Positions 22,850-34,318 of a stretch of DNA of 55,141 nt are shown here, in pieces; position 1 is the stretch's first letter, and each line of letters opens with the position of its first letter. The notes beneath the pieces were generated by a model. It was not told the origin of the DNA. It saw only the letters and a program-made list of their open reading frames with translations, and made no database searches. This DNA is from an uncultured Pelagibacteraceae bacterium (GTDB lineage: Bacteria; Pseudomonadota; Alphaproteobacteria; Pelagibacterales; Pelagibacteraceae): positions 1 through 55,141 of the forward strand of contig CACAYA010000005.1 of the NCBI GenBank assembly GCA_902536575.1. The letters are read 5' to 3'. The translations under genes and the position numbers were made by a program.

Positions 22850-23989
22850 TTATCCGTTGAGTAATTTAATAGCGTAACTTAGTTGATTGTCTGTGTCACT
22901 TTTTATCTTAAAATCATCTCCATCTTCATTGATTTCAATATCAGGTCTTACACCGACCTCCGAAATAGACTTTCCAGACGGCAGATAATATTTTGCAACA
23001 GTTAATCGTATAGCACCTTTATTTTTTAGTGGAATGATAGATTGTACAGATCCTTTTCCATAACTATTTTCTCCAACAATTATTGCTCTTTTATGGTCCT
23101 TAAGTGCACCAGCCACTATTTCAGAGGCAGAGGCTGAACCGTAATTAATCAATACCAACAATGTTTTTCCATCTGTAATATCTCCTTTTTTAGCAAACCA
23201 TTTTCTATTTTCTGATTTTTTTCTACTTTTTGTAGATACTATCTCCCCATTATCTAAAAAAAAATCTGAGATTGTTATAGCTTGAGATAATAGTCCTCCT
23301 GGATTATTCCTCAGATCTAAAATAAACGCATTTACGCTTTCATTTTTTTTTAATTTTTTAATCTGTTTTTCAATTTGATCGCTACTATTTTCATTAAATG
23401 ATGTAAGTCTTATATATCCTATATTATTTTCTAAAATTTCAGATTTAACTGATTGAATTTCTATTATTTCTCTAACAATATTAAATGTTAGTGCTTTTTT
23501 TTCTCCTCTTCGCCTTACGGTTAGTTCTATTCCAGAACCAACCGGCCCCCTCATCAAATCTACAGCTTCTGCTAAGGATTTACCTTGCACTTGAATATTA
23601 TTTATTTTTACAATGTAGTCACCAGCTTTAAGTCCAGCCTTTGAAGCGGGCGTATCATCTATAGGTGATATTACTTTAACTACACCAGCCTCCATACTTA
23701 CTTCAATACCTAAACCTCCAAATTCACCACTTGTCTCCGTTTGCATCTGCTCAAGAATTTTTGGCGACATATATGCGGAGTAAGGATCAAGAGACTGAAG
23801 GAGACCATTGATAGCCGAGTCCATACTTTCAGACTGATTTATCTCATCTACGTATTCTTTATTTATTTTTTCTAGGACTTCACCAAAAAGATCAATTTTT
23901 TTATAAATATCAGTCTCAGCTGTATTTACACTGCTATTAAAAAAAAAAAAAGATAAAAAAATTATTAAATATGTTTTAAATAATTTCAT
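22850..23989 (-). CDS. ctpA: S41 family C-terminal processing peptidase
   Basis: PDZ domain, GSASASEIVAGALKDHKRAIIVGENSYGKGSVQ; signal peptide start at 23989 (MKLFKTYLIIFL). Confidence 0.94.
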   Translation of the reverse strand: MKLFKTYLIIFLSFFFFNSSVNTAETDIYKKIDLFGEVLEKINKEYVDEINQSESMDSAINGLLQSLDPYSAYMSPKILEQMQTETSGEFGGLGIEVSMEAGVVKVISPIDDTPASKAGLKAGDYIVKINNIQVQGKSLAEAVDLMRGPVGSGIELTVRRRGEKKALTFNIVREIIEIQSVKSEILENNIGYIRLTSFNENSSDQIEKQIKKLKKNESVNAFILDLRNNPGGLLSQAITISDFFLDNGEIVSTKSRKKSENRKWFAKKGDITDGKTLLVLINYGSASASEIVAGALKDHKRAIIVGENSYGKGSVQSIIPLKNKGAIRLTVAKYYLPSGKSISEVGVRPDIEINEDGDDFKIKSDTDNQLSYAIKLLNG

Positions 23990-24336
23990 ATCATAACTTT
24001 TTCTTTCGGAATAAATTCTGACCAAATTTTTTCAAGTTCATAAAATTTTCTTTTTTCTGGATGAAAAATATGAACAATTAAATCTATACCATCAACTAAT
24101 TTCCATTCATTACTTTGTTTCCCCTCAATCCTAGAGTCTGGAACTCCATTTTTTTTAAACTTTTCTAAAACTTGCTCTGATAATGACTGAATATGTCTTG
24201 AAGAGGTACCGCTCGCAATAATCATATAATCAGCCATTGAACTCTTATCTTTTAAATCAATTGTTATTATATCCTGTGCTTTATTTAGATCGAGAGTGTT
24301 GATTACAATATTTTTAAGATCTGAAATTTTATCCAT
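23986..24336 (-). CDS. rsfS: ribosome silencing factor RsfS
   Basis: DLKDKSSMADYMIIASGTSSRHIQSL. Confidence 0.94.
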   Translation of the reverse strand: MDKISDLKNIVINTLDLNKAQDIITIDLKDKSSMADYMIIASGTSSRHIQSLSEQVLEKFKKNGVPDSRIEGKQSNEWKLVDGIDLIVHIFHPEKRKFYELEKIWSEFIPKEKVMI

Positions 24337-24353
24337 TAATTAGATTTAGACTA

Positions 24354-24911
24354 TCAAATTTTTCTTAATTGAGAAGACGAAATGTTGACTTTTTTAAATT
24401 TAATAAATTTAAGTACATCTTTATTAAGTTGATTAAATGTCTTTGATTTCAATGAATTTTTTTTATACCCGTGACGATCAAACACTAAAATGTTGCATTT
24501 TTGTGAAATTAATTTCGACTTATGCCACTTATGGAAGCTAATTAAATTATCTGCACCCATTAAAAAATAGATTTCAATATTTTTATTTTTTTTTAAGTGA
24601 TTGATGAGATCAATGGTTTTGTTCGATTTAATTAAATTTTCATAAAATTTAACTTTTATAAATGAATGTGAGCGAATAATACGTCTACATTCCTTAATTC
24701 TTTTTAAAACCGTTGTTTCACTTTCAGCTTTAAAGGGATTTTTTTTTGTTATAGCCCAGATTATATTCTTAAGCTGAAATCTCTTTTTCGCTTCTTTAGA
24801 TATTGCTAAGTGTCCTTTATGTGCAGGATCAAAAGAACCACCCAGAACCCCGATTTTGATTTTTTTAGTATTCAATTTATTTTCTTGTTTTTCCTTTACT
24901 CGTAATTTCAT
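24354..24911 (-). CDS. nadD: nicotinate-nucleotide adenylyltransferase
   Basis: GVLGGSFDPAHKGHLAIS, ISSSQLR; overlaps the proA end. Confidence 0.92.
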   Translation of the reverse strand: MKLRVKEKQENKLNTKKIKIGVLGGSFDPAHKGHLAISKEAKKRFQLKNIIWAITKKNPFKAESETTVLKRIKECRRIIRSHSFIKVKFYENLIKSNKTIDLINHLKKNKNIEIYFLMGADNLISFHKWHKSKLISQKCNILVFDRHGYKKNSLKSKTFNQLNKDVLKFIKFKKVNISSSQLRKI

Positions 24912-26127
24912 ATTTATAAGAAACTAATTGATTTAATCCTACAGGTCCTCTCGGAGGTAATATATTTGTAGAAATTCCTACTTCTCCACCGAATCCAAAT
25001 TCTCCACCGTCAGCAAATTGAGTTGATGTATTATGCATAGCAATTGAGCTTTTAATATTTCTTAAAAAGTTTTTGGCTGTTTTTTTATTATTTGTAATTA
25101 TACAATCTGTATGCATTGTTCCATATTTGTTTATATGATCAATACTTTCTTCAAGATTATTTACAATTTTTACTGATACCGCAGGTGCTAAATATTCTGT
25201 AGACCAATTTTTTTCTTTAGCTGGCAATATTTTCCCTCTGTAATACTTTTTTAAAAACCTATCTCCATATATTTTACAATTTTTATTTTGTAGCTGGCTC
25301 AAAATTGGATTACAAAAGCCTTTTGCAACTTTTTTATGAATCAGAATAGTTTCTGTTGCACCGCAAATACTTGTATTTCTTAATTTTGCATTATAAACAA
25401 CTTTTTTTGCCATAGTTAAATTTGCATCTTTATCAACATATGTGTGACAAAGTCCTTCAAGGTGCCCTATAATGGGTACACTAGATAAATCTTGAACTCT
25501 TTTTACCAAATTTTTTCCACCTCTTGGAATAATTACATCAATATATTTTTTCATACCTGATAGCATAATATCCACTACTCTTCTCTGTTTTGTATCAATG
25601 AATTGAATAAAGTTTTCGTCAACTCTATTAACTTGAAGTGCTTTTCGAAAAATCTTTGCTAAAATTTTATTAGTATTTATTGCTTCTGAGCCACCTTTCA
25701 AAATTACCGGATTTCCTGATTTAAAGCATAGACTAGCTACATCAGAGGTAACGTTTGGCCTACTCTCGTAAATAACTCCAATTACTCCTATAGGTATTGA
25801 TATTTTAGTAATATGCAAACCATTAGGCCTTTTCCATTTTTCTAAAGTATTTCCAACTGGATCTTTTAATTTTGCAATTTTAATAATTGAATTTTGAATA
25901 TCTTTTAACTTAGTTTCATTTATTAAAAGTCTACTAATTAAATTATTTTTAATACCTATTTTTCTGGCGTAATTTACATCTTTTAAGTTTTGCTTAAGTA
26001 TTAACTTTTTTTCATTACCTAATAATTCTGCGTATTTATTTAATACTTTATTTTTGATTTTTGTATCAATTTTCTGTTCAAATGCTTTCCTTGCTTTTCT
26101 TCCAACTAAATTCATATATTTGATCAT
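24877..26127 (-). CDS. proA: glutamate-5-semialdehyde dehydrogenase
   Basis: YESRPNVTSDVASLCFKSGN, NTSICGATETILIH. Confidence 0.97.
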   Translation of the reverse strand: MIKYMNLVGRKARKAFEQKIDTKIKNKVLNKYAELLGNEKKLILKQNLKDVNYARKIGIKNNLISRLLINETKLKDIQNSIIKIAKLKDPVGNTLEKWKRPNGLHITKISIPIGVIGVIYESRPNVTSDVASLCFKSGNPVILKGGSEAINTNKILAKIFRKALQVNRVDENFIQFIDTKQRRVVDIMLSGMKKYIDVIIPRGGKNLVKRVQDLSSVPIIGHLEGLCHTYVDKDANLTMAKKVVYNAKLRNTSICGATETILIHKKVAKGFCNPILSQLQNKNCKIYGDRFLKKYYRGKILPAKEKNWSTEYLAPAVSVKIVNNLEESIDHINKYGTMHTDCIITNNKKTAKNFLRNIKSSIAMHNTSTQFADGGEFGFGGEVGISTNILPPRGPVGLNQLVSYKYEITSKGKTRK

Positions 26128-28231
<2,104 letters not shown>

Positions 28232-28234
28232 CTA

Positions 28235-28489
28235 TTAATTGGGTTTTACTGAAACGAAAGTTCTATCTGCTTTTGATTTTTTGAACACAACTTTACCTTT
28301 AACTACTGAAAAAATAGAATGATCTTTACCCATACCTACATTCTCACCAGGAAAAATTTTAGTTCCTCTTTGTCTTACAATTATATTGCCAGGTACGACT
28401 GTTTCACCACCATATTTTTTAACACCCAATCTTCGTCCGGCACTATCTCGTCCGTTTCTTGATGATCCACCTGCTTTTTTAGTTGCCAT
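28235..28489 (-). CDS. rpmA: 50S ribosomal protein L27
   Basis: [24 protein letters not shown]. Confidence 0.98.
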   Translation of the reverse strand: MATKKAGGSSRNGRDSAGRRLGVKKYGGETVVPGNIIVRQRGTKIFPGENVGMGKDHSIFSVVKGKVVFKKSKADRTFVSVKPN

Positions 28490-28499
28490 AATTTACCTT

Positions 28500-28898
28500 T
28501 TATTTACTTACCGCTTCTTTAGTTTCTTCTTTTTTTGGTGACTTAGAAACTTTTTCAGCTTCAGATAAAACTTTACCATCTTTTGAAAAAATTTTATTTA
28601 TTCTTATCATAGAATACTCTTGTCGATGTCCATTTTTTCTTCTTGAATTGTGTCTTCTTCTTTTTTTAAAAATTAGTATGGTTCTATTTTTACTGTTTTT
28701 AATTAAATCAGCTTCGACTTTTGCTCCACTTACATGAGGAGCTCCAACCTCAATAGATTTATCATCCCCATATGCTAGGATTTCGTTAAATTCAATTTTT
28801 GTTTCAGGTTTTGAATCTGGAAGTTTCTCTACTTTAAGAATTTCTCCAGACTTAACTTTGTATTGTTTTCCACCTGTTTTTATAACTGCGTAAGACAT
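28500..28898 (-). CDS. rplU: 50S ribosomal protein L21
   Basis: [15 protein letters not shown]. Confidence 0.97.
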   Translation of the reverse strand: MSYAVIKTGGKQYKVKSGEILKVEKLPDSKPETKIEFNEILAYGDDKSIEVGAPHVSGAKVEADLIKNSKNRTILIFKKRRRHNSRRKNGHRQEYSMIRINKIFSKDGKVLSEAEKVSKSPKKEETKEAVSK

Positions 28899-28925
28899 AC
28901 TATGAATATTTATTTAAGTATCCGC

Positions 28926-28953
28926 AATATAGTTATAGCAAAGTTTTAGTCAA
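28926..28953 (-). promoter_or_regulatory. sigma70 promoter for rplU (TTGACT-N16-TATATT)
   Basis: Minus strand -35 at 28953-28948, -10 at 28931-28926; just upstream of rplU and after the gloB stop. Confidence 0.6.
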
Positions 28954-28963
28954 GCCGAATTAA

Positions 28964-29683
28964 CTAGAAATTATCCTTTAAATCTCGCAGTTTTGAAAAG
29001 GTTTTAACATCTTTTGCTCTTAGAAAAATATTGCAATCTAATTCTTCTTTAAGTGTAGACGGAATTGTGGGCAAGCTATTCTTTAACTTTATTTGAATAT
29101 TTTGTATTTTTTTTTTAAGATTTAAATTTTCAGAATCATGTTTGATACAAAATTTTGAATTATTAAGAGTATATTCATGACCACAATAAATTTGAGTATC
29201 AAGAGGCATAGCTTTAATTTTATTTAAAGAATTAAACATTTGTTCGTAGGTGCCTTCAAAAATTCTTCCACAGCCAAGGGAAAAAAGAGTATCTCCAGTA
29301 AATAGTAGTTTATCTTTATAAAAATGAAAACAAATATGGCCCTTAGTATGTCCTGGAACATGAATTATTTTAGCTACAAAATTATCACTTTTCCATATTT
29401 GATTGTCTTCAAGACAGATATCAATTTCTGGAATTCTTTCTGAGTCATGTTTAAAGCCAACAACAATACTATTATATTTTTTTTTTAATTCCTTATTACC
29501 TCCAATATGATCAAAATGATGATGAGTATTTAAAATATATTTTAGATTAATGTTTTTATTTTTTAGATAATCAATTATTGGACCAGCCTCGCTTGGGTCA
29601 ACAACACATGCTAAATTATTAGTCTCATCTATAATTAAATAACTATAATTATCTTGGAGACATGAAATTATTTCTACTTTCAT
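28964..29683 (-). CDS. gloB: hydroxyacylglutathione hydrolase (glyoxalase II)
   Basis: NTHHHFDHIGG metallo-beta-lactamase motif, VPGHTKGHICFH, FTGDTLFSLGCGRIFEGT. Confidence 0.94.
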   Translation of the reverse strand: MKVEIISCLQDNYSYLIIDETNNLACVVDPSEAGPIIDYLKNKNINLKYILNTHHHFDHIGGNKELKKKYNSIVVGFKHDSERIPEIDICLEDNQIWKSDNFVAKIIHVPGHTKGHICFHFYKDKLLFTGDTLFSLGCGRIFEGTYEQMFNSLNKIKAMPLDTQIYCGHEYTLNNSKFCIKHDSENLNLKKKIQNIQIKLKNSLPTIPSTLKEELDCNIFLRAKDVKTFSKLRDLKDNF

Positions 29684-29684
29684 T

Positions 29685-30281
29685 TTATTTCTCTATTAAA
29701 AATATTCCTAGATCTGCAAAAAAATTTTTAATTGTTAAATTCCTATCATTTATTATTGAAACATTCTGATTGTTTATAGCCAATGATTTAAAGATTTTGA
29801 TGTTTCTTGATTTTGCAAAGTAAACAAAATCCTTTATTGAGCACATATGAATATTAGGAGTATTGTACCATTCATCTGGTAATGTCTTAGTAATTGGCAT
29901 TGTGCCTTTTATGAGCAAATGAAGTCTGACTCTCCAATAGCCAAAATTTGGAATAGTTACAATCGCTTTTTTTCCAACTCTTAAAAGTTCGTTTATAACA
30001 AGTTCGGGATTTAAGAAAGCTTGAAGAGTTTGACTAAGAACAACATATTCGAATGATTTGTCTGGAAATTGTTTTAGATCTTTTTCTGCATTTCCTTCAA
30101 TGACTGTCAATCCTTTTGCAATACACTCTTGTACTTTACTTTTTGATATCTCCAGACCTCTAATATTAGTATTTTTATTATTTTTTAAAAACTCCATTAA
30201 AATTCCATCTCCACAACCTACATCTAATACTTTTTTATCTTTTTCTATTAATTCAGCTATTACTTGAAACTCATTTTTCAT
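29685..30281 (-). CDS. metW: MetW-like methyltransferase
   Basis: VLDVGCGDGILMEFL; directly downstream of metX. Confidence 0.93.
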   Translation of the reverse strand: MKNEFQVIAELIEKDKKVLDVGCGDGILMEFLKNNKNTNIRGLEISKSKVQECIAKGLTVIEGNAEKDLKQFPDKSFEYVVLSQTLQAFLNPELVINELLRVGKKAIVTIPNFGYWRVRLHLLIKGTMPITKTLPDEWYNTPNIHMCSIKDFVYFAKSRNIKIFKSLAINNQNVSIINDRNLTIKNFFADLGIFLIEK

Positions 30282-30283
30282 AA

Positions 30284-31402
30284 TTAATTTTCTGTATAAG
30301 ATTTATCTAAAAAGTTTTTAAGCGCACTTAAAAAGTCTGGAACATCTAATAAAAAGGAGTCGTGACCTTTGTCAGACTCTATCTCAACAAAACCCACATC
30401 TGCGCCAATAGAATTTAAGGCAATTACAATATCTTTGTTTTCTTGAGTTGGATAAAGCCAGTCAGACGTAAAAGATATTATAAAAAACTTTGCTCTTGTA
30501 GCTCTAAAAGCGTCAGATAAATTACCCTTGAATTGTTTTGCTAAGTCAAAATAATCCATTGCTCTTGTAATATAAAGATAGCTATTCGCATCGAATCTGT
30601 CGACAAATACTGAACCTTGATACCTTAAATAACTTTCTATTTGAAAATCTGCATCAAAACCAAATTTCAAATCTTCTCTCTCTTGGAGTTTTCTTCCAAA
30701 TTTTTCTTGGAGTCCTTTTTTTGAAAGGTAAGTTATATGTGCAGCCATTCTTGCAACAGCCAAACCTTTATTTGGGATTGAATCTTTAGATGAATAATCT
30801 CCATCTTTCCAATTACTATCAGCAGCTATAGCCTGTCTTCCTAATTCATTAAATGCAATATTTTGTGCTGAGTGACTAGACGTACATGCAATTGGGATAA
30901 CAGTTTTAGCTTTATCAGGAAAATTACTTATAAATTGAAGTACCTGCATACCTCCCATTGAGCCACCTGCAATCGAAAAAAGTTTGTCTATACCAAAATG
31001 GTCAAGCAAATTGTATTGTGCGTTAACCATATCGTTAATAGTTATAACTGGAAAATTTGTACCAAAAGCAGACCCAGTATTAGGGTCTTCATGGCTTGGC
31101 CCAAATGAGCCCATGCATCCACCCATTACATTTGCACAAATAACAAAGTATTTTTTGGTATCAATTGCTTTATCAGGACCAACCGCATAAGACCACCAGC
31201 CATCTTTCTTTGTTATCGGATTTAAACCAGTAACAAATTGATCTCCAGTTAACGCATGAAAAACTAAAATGGCGTTATCTTTTTTTTTATTTAGTGAACC
31301 ATAAGTTTCGTATGCTATTGGGAATTCATTGATAGTTTTCCCACAATCTAACTTTAAAGGTTTTTTTACTATAAGTGTTTTAATATTATTCTCAGTATTC
31401 AT
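30284..31402 (-). CDS. metX: homoserine O-acetyltransferase/succinyltransferase (MetX family)
   Basis: GGSMGGMQVLQ nucleophile elbow, C-terminal DKGHDSFLLD. Confidence 0.95.
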   Translation of the reverse strand: MNTENNIKTLIVKKPLKLDCGKTINEFPIAYETYGSLNKKKDNAILVFHALTGDQFVTGLNPITKKDGWWSYAVGPDKAIDTKKYFVICANVMGGCMGSFGPSHEDPNTGSAFGTNFPVITINDMVNAQYNLLDHFGIDKLFSIAGGSMGGMQVLQFISNFPDKAKTVIPIACTSSHSAQNIAFNELGRQAIAADSNWKDGDYSSKDSIPNKGLAVARMAAHITYLSKKGLQEKFGRKLQEREDLKFGFDADFQIESYLRYQGSVFVDRFDANSYLYITRAMDYFDLAKQFKGNLSDAFRATRAKFFIISFTSDWLYPTQENKDIVIALNSIGADVGFVEIESDKGHDSFLLDVPDFLSALKNFLDKSYTEN

Positions 31403-31433
31403 AACAAAGCTATTATTTGAATTGTGAGAAAAA

Positions 31434-31486
31434 AAACTATTTTAGCGGTTTTTTTTAAGCGCTCGCAATTCAGTTAAATCAGCGCA
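31434..31486 (-). ncRNA. SAM-II riboswitch in the metX leader
   Basis: Minus RNA UGCGCUGAUUUAACUGAAUUGCGAGCGCUUAAAAAAAACCGCUAAAAUAGUU: P1 GCGCU/AGCGC, conserved GAUUUAAC and GCUAAAA, pseudoknot AACU/AGUU; immediately upstream of metX. Confidence 0.9.
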
Positions 31487-31491
31487 TAAAT

Positions 31492-31520
31492 TTTGTACTA
31501 GAACTTATTTATTCTGTCAA
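31492..31520 (-). promoter_or_regulatory. sigma70 promoter for metX (TTGACA-N17-TACAAA)
   Basis: Minus -35 at 31520-31515, -10 at 31497-31492, 17 bp spacer; predicted start coincides with the 5' base of SAM-II P1. Confidence 0.65.
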
Positions 31521-31595
31521 TTTTTTTAAAAATCGTCTTATTCTCTATAAAAATTTGTAATTTTATCTATAAAGAGCACATAAAAATTAAAAAAA

Positions 31596-32678
31596 ATGGT
31601 TACTCCAAAATTTAAAAAATTTAAGATTGAAGCTTATAAACCTGGCAGGTCAAAGGTCAGAAAGCTGAAAAAAGTTATAAAACTTTCAGCTAACGAATCT
31701 GCTCTTGGAATCAGCCCAATGGCAAAGAAACTGATATCAAATAAAAAAATGATTTTAGATAAATATCCTGATGGAAAGTCCCAAGATTTAAGAAAAGCAA
31801 TTTCAAAAAAATATAAGTGTGATTTTAATAAAATTATTTGTGGTGCAGGATCTGACGAGGTAATCCAAATGCTGTGTCAATTATATTTAAATCCAAAAGA
31901 TGAGGTAATAGTTCCAGAATATAGTTTTTTGATGTACAGAATTTATGCAAAAATTGTCGGTGCTAAAGTTTTATTTGCAAAAGAGGTAAATTTTAAAGTC
32001 TCAATAAGGGAGATTTTAAAAAAAATTACAAGAAAAACTAAAATAGTATTTATTGCTAATCCAAATAATCCAACCGCAACTTATTTGACAAAAAAAGAAA
32101 TATTAGAACTGAGAAAAAAATTAAATAGAAGAATTTTACTTGTGGTTGATGATGCCTATTCAGAATATATGAAAAATAACGATTACACCTCAGGTTTAGA
32201 TTTATTTAGAAATAGAGATGATGTATTTATCTTGAGAACATTTTCAAAAATGTTTGGATTAGCTTCTTTAAGAGTAGGTTGGGGTTATGGATCAAAAAAA
32301 ATAATAGATGCTTTAAATGTGATAAAACCACCATTTAATGTAAACGGGGTAGCACAACTAGCAGCTGCTGAGTCACTTAATGACAAAAAATTTATAAGTA
32401 GATCTGTTAATCATAATTTATTCTATGGTAAAAAGTTAAAAAAATTTCTTGAGATCTACAATATTTCTTCTAATAAAATTTCAGCAAATTTTTTATTTTT
32501 AAACTTTGATAATTGTAAAATTTCAGCAAAATATTTATACAAAAAATTAAAACAAAAAGGTGTTATCTTAAGATCAACCGAAGATGGCTATGGTATTAAA
32601 AATAAACTAAGATTAACTATAGGTTCTAAGGAGGAAAATTTAAAATTTATGAAAACTGTAAAAGAAATATTAAATTAA
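31596..32678 (+). CDS. hisC: histidinol-phosphate aminotransferase
   Basis: PLP aminotransferase, LSANESALGISPMAK, FSKMFGLASLRVGWG. Confidence 0.92.
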   Translation: MVTPKFKKFKIEAYKPGRSKVRKLKKVIKLSANESALGISPMAKKLISNKKMILDKYPDGKSQDLRKAISKKYKCDFNKIICGAGSDEVIQMLCQLYLNPKDEVIVPEYSFLMYRIYAKIVGAKVLFAKEVNFKVSIREILKKITRKTKIVFIANPNNPTATYLTKKEILELRKKLNRRILLVVDDAYSEYMKNNDYTSGLDLFRNRDDVFILRTFSKMFGLASLRVGWGYGSKKIIDALNVIKPPFNVNGVAQLAAAESLNDKKFISRSVNHNLFYGKKLKKFLEIYNISSNKISANFLFLNFDNCKISAKYLYKKLKQKGVILRSTEDGYGIKNKLRLTIGSKEENLKFMKTVKEILN

Positions 32679-33575
32679 ATGAATAATATTTTAATTATTG
32701 GATGTGGATTATTAGGATCCTCTCTATTAAGACGTATTCATAAAAAAAAAATTGTTAAAAAAATATTTATTTATGAAAAATCAAAATCAAATGTTTCAAA
32801 AATAAAAAAATTAAGGCTACCAGGGACTGTTATTGACAAGCTTGATAAAGGAGCAGTTAATTATGATTTAATTATTTTTTGCACTCCAATGAGTGAATAT
32901 AAAAATTTGATTTTAAAGATAAATAATTTTATTACTCCCAAAACATTAATTACAGACGTTGGATCATCTAAAATAGAAACCTCAAAGTTAATAAAAAAAT
33001 TTTTGAAAAAAAATATATCTTGGACGCAAAGTCATCCCATTGCAGGTTCTGAAGTTAGTGGTCCAGAGCATGGTAAGGAAAATATGTTTCAAGATCGATG
33101 GTGTATTTTAATAAAAGAAAAAAATACAAAAAAAAAATATTTGAATATTTTAAGTAATTTTTGGAAAAAAATGGGTTCAAAAGTTATCGTTATGACACCT
33201 GAAAAACATGATAGAATTTTTTCCATAACAAGTCATTTACCCCATTTAATTGCCTATAATTTGGTAAAATCAGCCCAAGATTTTGAAAAAAAACAAAACT
33301 ACGATTTGATTAAGTTTAGTGCTGGAGGACTTAGAGACTTTTCACGTATAGCAGCTTCAAATGAAATTATGTGGAGAGATATTTTTTTTAACAATAGTAA
33401 TAATATTTCAAAAGCTATTGATTTATTTATCAAAAATCTAACATCCTTTAAAAAAGATATAAATTTAAAAAACAATAAATCAATATTAAAAAAATTAATT
33501 CAAACTAAAAGAGTTCGTTCTAAAATTATTAAGTTAAAACAAGATATAAACAAACCTGACTTTGGCAGAAGTTAA
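32679..33575 (+). CDS. tyrA: prephenate/arogenate dehydrogenase
   Basis: IIGCGLLGSSLLR, SHPIAGSEVSGPEHG. Confidence 0.93.
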   Translation: MNNILIIGCGLLGSSLLRRIHKKKIVKKIFIYEKSKSNVSKIKKLRLPGTVIDKLDKGAVNYDLIIFCTPMSEYKNLILKINNFITPKTLITDVGSSKIETSKLIKKFLKKNISWTQSHPIAGSEVSGPEHGKENMFQDRWCILIKEKNTKKKYLNILSNFWKKMGSKVIVMTPEKHDRIFSITSHLPHLIAYNLVKSAQDFEKKQNYDLIKFSAGGLRDFSRIAASNEIMWRDIFFNNSNNISKAIDLFIKNLTSFKKDINLKNNKSILKKLIQTKRVRSKIIKLKQDINKPDFGRS

Positions 33576-34318
33576 AATTTTATTTTAGAGATTTTTTTCA
33601 CTTCAAGACTTGCTGTATCAAGTATTCTTTTAATTGTTTCCTTTATTGGCATGATAAGTACTTTTTTTTTTGGACCATAAGCGTGAATTAATTGTTTAGA
33701 GTTTAAACATATGGCAACATGACCTTTCCAAAATATAATATCTCCCCTTTTAAATTTTTTTGATATTTTTTTCACCGAATACTTTATTTGATCTTTAGTA
33801 TCTCTTGGATAAAATAAATTATTATAGTAAAAAAAAATTTGTAATAAAGCTGAACAATCAATACCTTTATAAGTCTTACCACCCCATTTATAACTTACCT
33901 TAAGAAATTTTGTAAAAAATTTTACAAAGTTTTTTTCTTTGTGATTAATTTCTTTAATATCTTTTTTTTTAATCCACTTATTCTCGTCAATTTTTATATA
34001 AAACTTATTTTCTTTTTCTACACTTAATTTAGATCCTAGGGGGAGGTAGCTGTTTGAGACTGAATTAGGTTTTATATAAATTTTTGCCTTTAATGTATTT
34101 ACTTTATATTTTGGATTATAATTTTTGATATATTTTTCATTTTTAATATATCCAACATAATTGTCATATGTAGATTTAATCTTTATCCAATTTTTATTTT
34201 TAGAAAAAATTTTAAATTTTTCACCATATATTATTTGAGAAGTTACCTCAGAGGACGTGCGAGGTTCTCTATAAATATTTGAAAAATTCCCTTTAAAGTA
34301 AAAATTATTTTTCACCAA
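33572..34318 (-). CDS. NlpC/P60 family peptidase with SH3-like domain
   Basis: YKGIDCSALLQIFF (Cys), RGDIIFWKGHVAICL (His). Confidence 0.88.
   Translation of the reverse strand: MVKNNFYFKGNFSNIYREPRTSSEVTSQIIYGEKFKIFSKNKNWIKIKSTYDNYVGYIKNEKYIKNYNPKYKVNTLKAKIYIKPNSVSNSYLPLGSKLSVEKENKFYIKIDENKWIKKKDIKEINHKEKNFVKFFTKFLKVSYKWGGKTYKGIDCSALLQIFFYYNNLFYPRDTKDQIKYSVKKISKKFKRGDIIFWKGHVAICLNSKQLIHAYGPKKKVLIMPIKETIKRILDTASLEVKKISKIKF

Noticed and set aside
33470-33580. Poly-A rich stretches in hisC-tyrA as degenerate or pseudogene sequence
   Set aside because: Reading frames are intact with conserved motifs; Lys-rich AT-biased coding typical of this genome.
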